DNA of 5,790 nucleotides from Megasphaera sp. UBA5897 (GTDB lineage Bacteria > Bacillota > Negativicutes > Veillonellales > Megasphaeraceae), in NCBI GenBank assembly GCA_002431345.1, contig DJEN01000067.1:1-5790 (forward strand), in the 5' to 3' direction. Shown here one piece after another: positions 5,474 to 5,790 of the stretch (position 1 is the stretch's first letter; each line of letters begins with the position of its first letter). Below the pieces are notes generated by a model. It saw only the letters and a list, made by a program, of their open reading frames with translations, searched no databases and was not told the origin of the DNA. The position numbers were made by a program, and so were the translations under genes.

Positions 5474-5790
5474 GTGGGATTGGCAGATAAAAATAAGGCT
5501 GCTCATGTCCGTTCCGCCAAGAAATGGCTGGAAAAAGCGGAAAAATCGTTTGACAATCAGGCAACTGTCCAAGGCGAACTAAATCTCATGCTGGCAGAAG
5601 CCGAAATGGAAAATCTGCGCAAGAAGCAGGGAAGACGGAGATGGCTGCAGGCTGCAGCCGCTGTATTTTGCCTGCTTTGTTTGGGCGGGACCTTTTGGCT
5701 GAAGCAGCCGGCGACTGTTGGACCCAGCATGCCGATAGAAAAAACGGCAGCAAAAGCAGCCGAACCGGCAATGCCCCAAATACTGCCTGC
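5474..5790 (+). CDS. Bitopic membrane protein of unknown function, partial at window end
   Basis: The first 105 residues are visible and the gene runs off the window. I do not recognise the family. The GTG start is chosen because AAAAGGAGG (5455-5463) lies 10 bases upstream and no in-frame ATG precedes it; TTG at 5480 is a less likely alternative. Residues 1-56 are charged and probably helical (for example AKKWLEKAEKSF at 15-26), and so likely cytoplasmic. A basic cluster KKQGRRRW (50-57) precedes a single membrane helix at about 58-76 (rich in Ala, Leu and Cys). The positive charges predict an N-in, C-out orientation. After it begins a Pro/Ala/Lys-rich stretch (77-105) like the stalk of an extracytoplasmic domain. 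TonB-like, SPOR-like or cell-wall-associated proteins share this layout, but nothing visible decides among them. It lies 139 bases after the sigma factor gene on the same strand and probably has its own promoter. Confidence 0.8.
   Translation, partial: MGLADKNKAAHVRSAKKWLEKAEKSFDNQATVQGELNLMLAEAEMENLRKKQGRRRWLQAAAAVFCLLCLGGTFWLKQPATVGPSMPIEKTAAKAAEPAMPQILP

Overview
The window (5.8 kb, moderate GC in the genes, AT-rich between them) reads like a diderm Firmicute of the class Negativicutes, most likely a Veillonellales/Megasphaera-type organism. The reasons are a TamB-family envelope protein, strong AGGAGG-type Shine-Dalgarno sites of Firmicute style, and sigma-A-like promoter boxes. This taxonomic call is inference from gene content and style, not from a marker gene.

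Layout: (1) Bases 1-385 are non-coding apart from a possible 11-codon leader. They hold two diverged copies of a repeat of about 85 bp, each carrying the palindrome TGTAAAC-N5-GTTTACA, with two further hairpins between them. Two candidate promoters and a small upstream ORF follow. The small ORF is in frame with the next gene and its stop codon overlaps that gene's ribosome binding site. (2) Bases 386-4684 encode a 1432-residue TamB/DUF490 protein, a long beta-rich periplasm-spanning protein with repeat units of about 100 residues and an aromatic C-terminus. (3) Bases 4693-5334 encode a 213-residue sigma-70 family sigma factor. It starts 8 bases after the tamB stop, and its ribosome binding site overlaps that stop, so the two are very probably one operon. 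(4) Bases 5335-5473 are intergenic, with two TATAAT boxes 40 bp apart and a possible hairpin that covers the next ribosome binding site. (5) Bases 5474-5790 are the start of a membrane-anchored protein of unknown function, cut off by the window end.

How the parts may work together: TamB-family proteins take part in outer-membrane biogenesis (beta-barrel insertion and/or lipid transport between membranes). A sigma factor translated from the same message, followed by a bitopic membrane protein, raises the possibility of an envelope-linked regulatory module. No anti-sigma factor is visible, and the regulatory link is a hypothesis. The best candidates for something undescribed are the compound repeat region, the in-frame leader ORF, the lipobox-like motif at the TamB N-terminus, and the tamB-sigma pairing.
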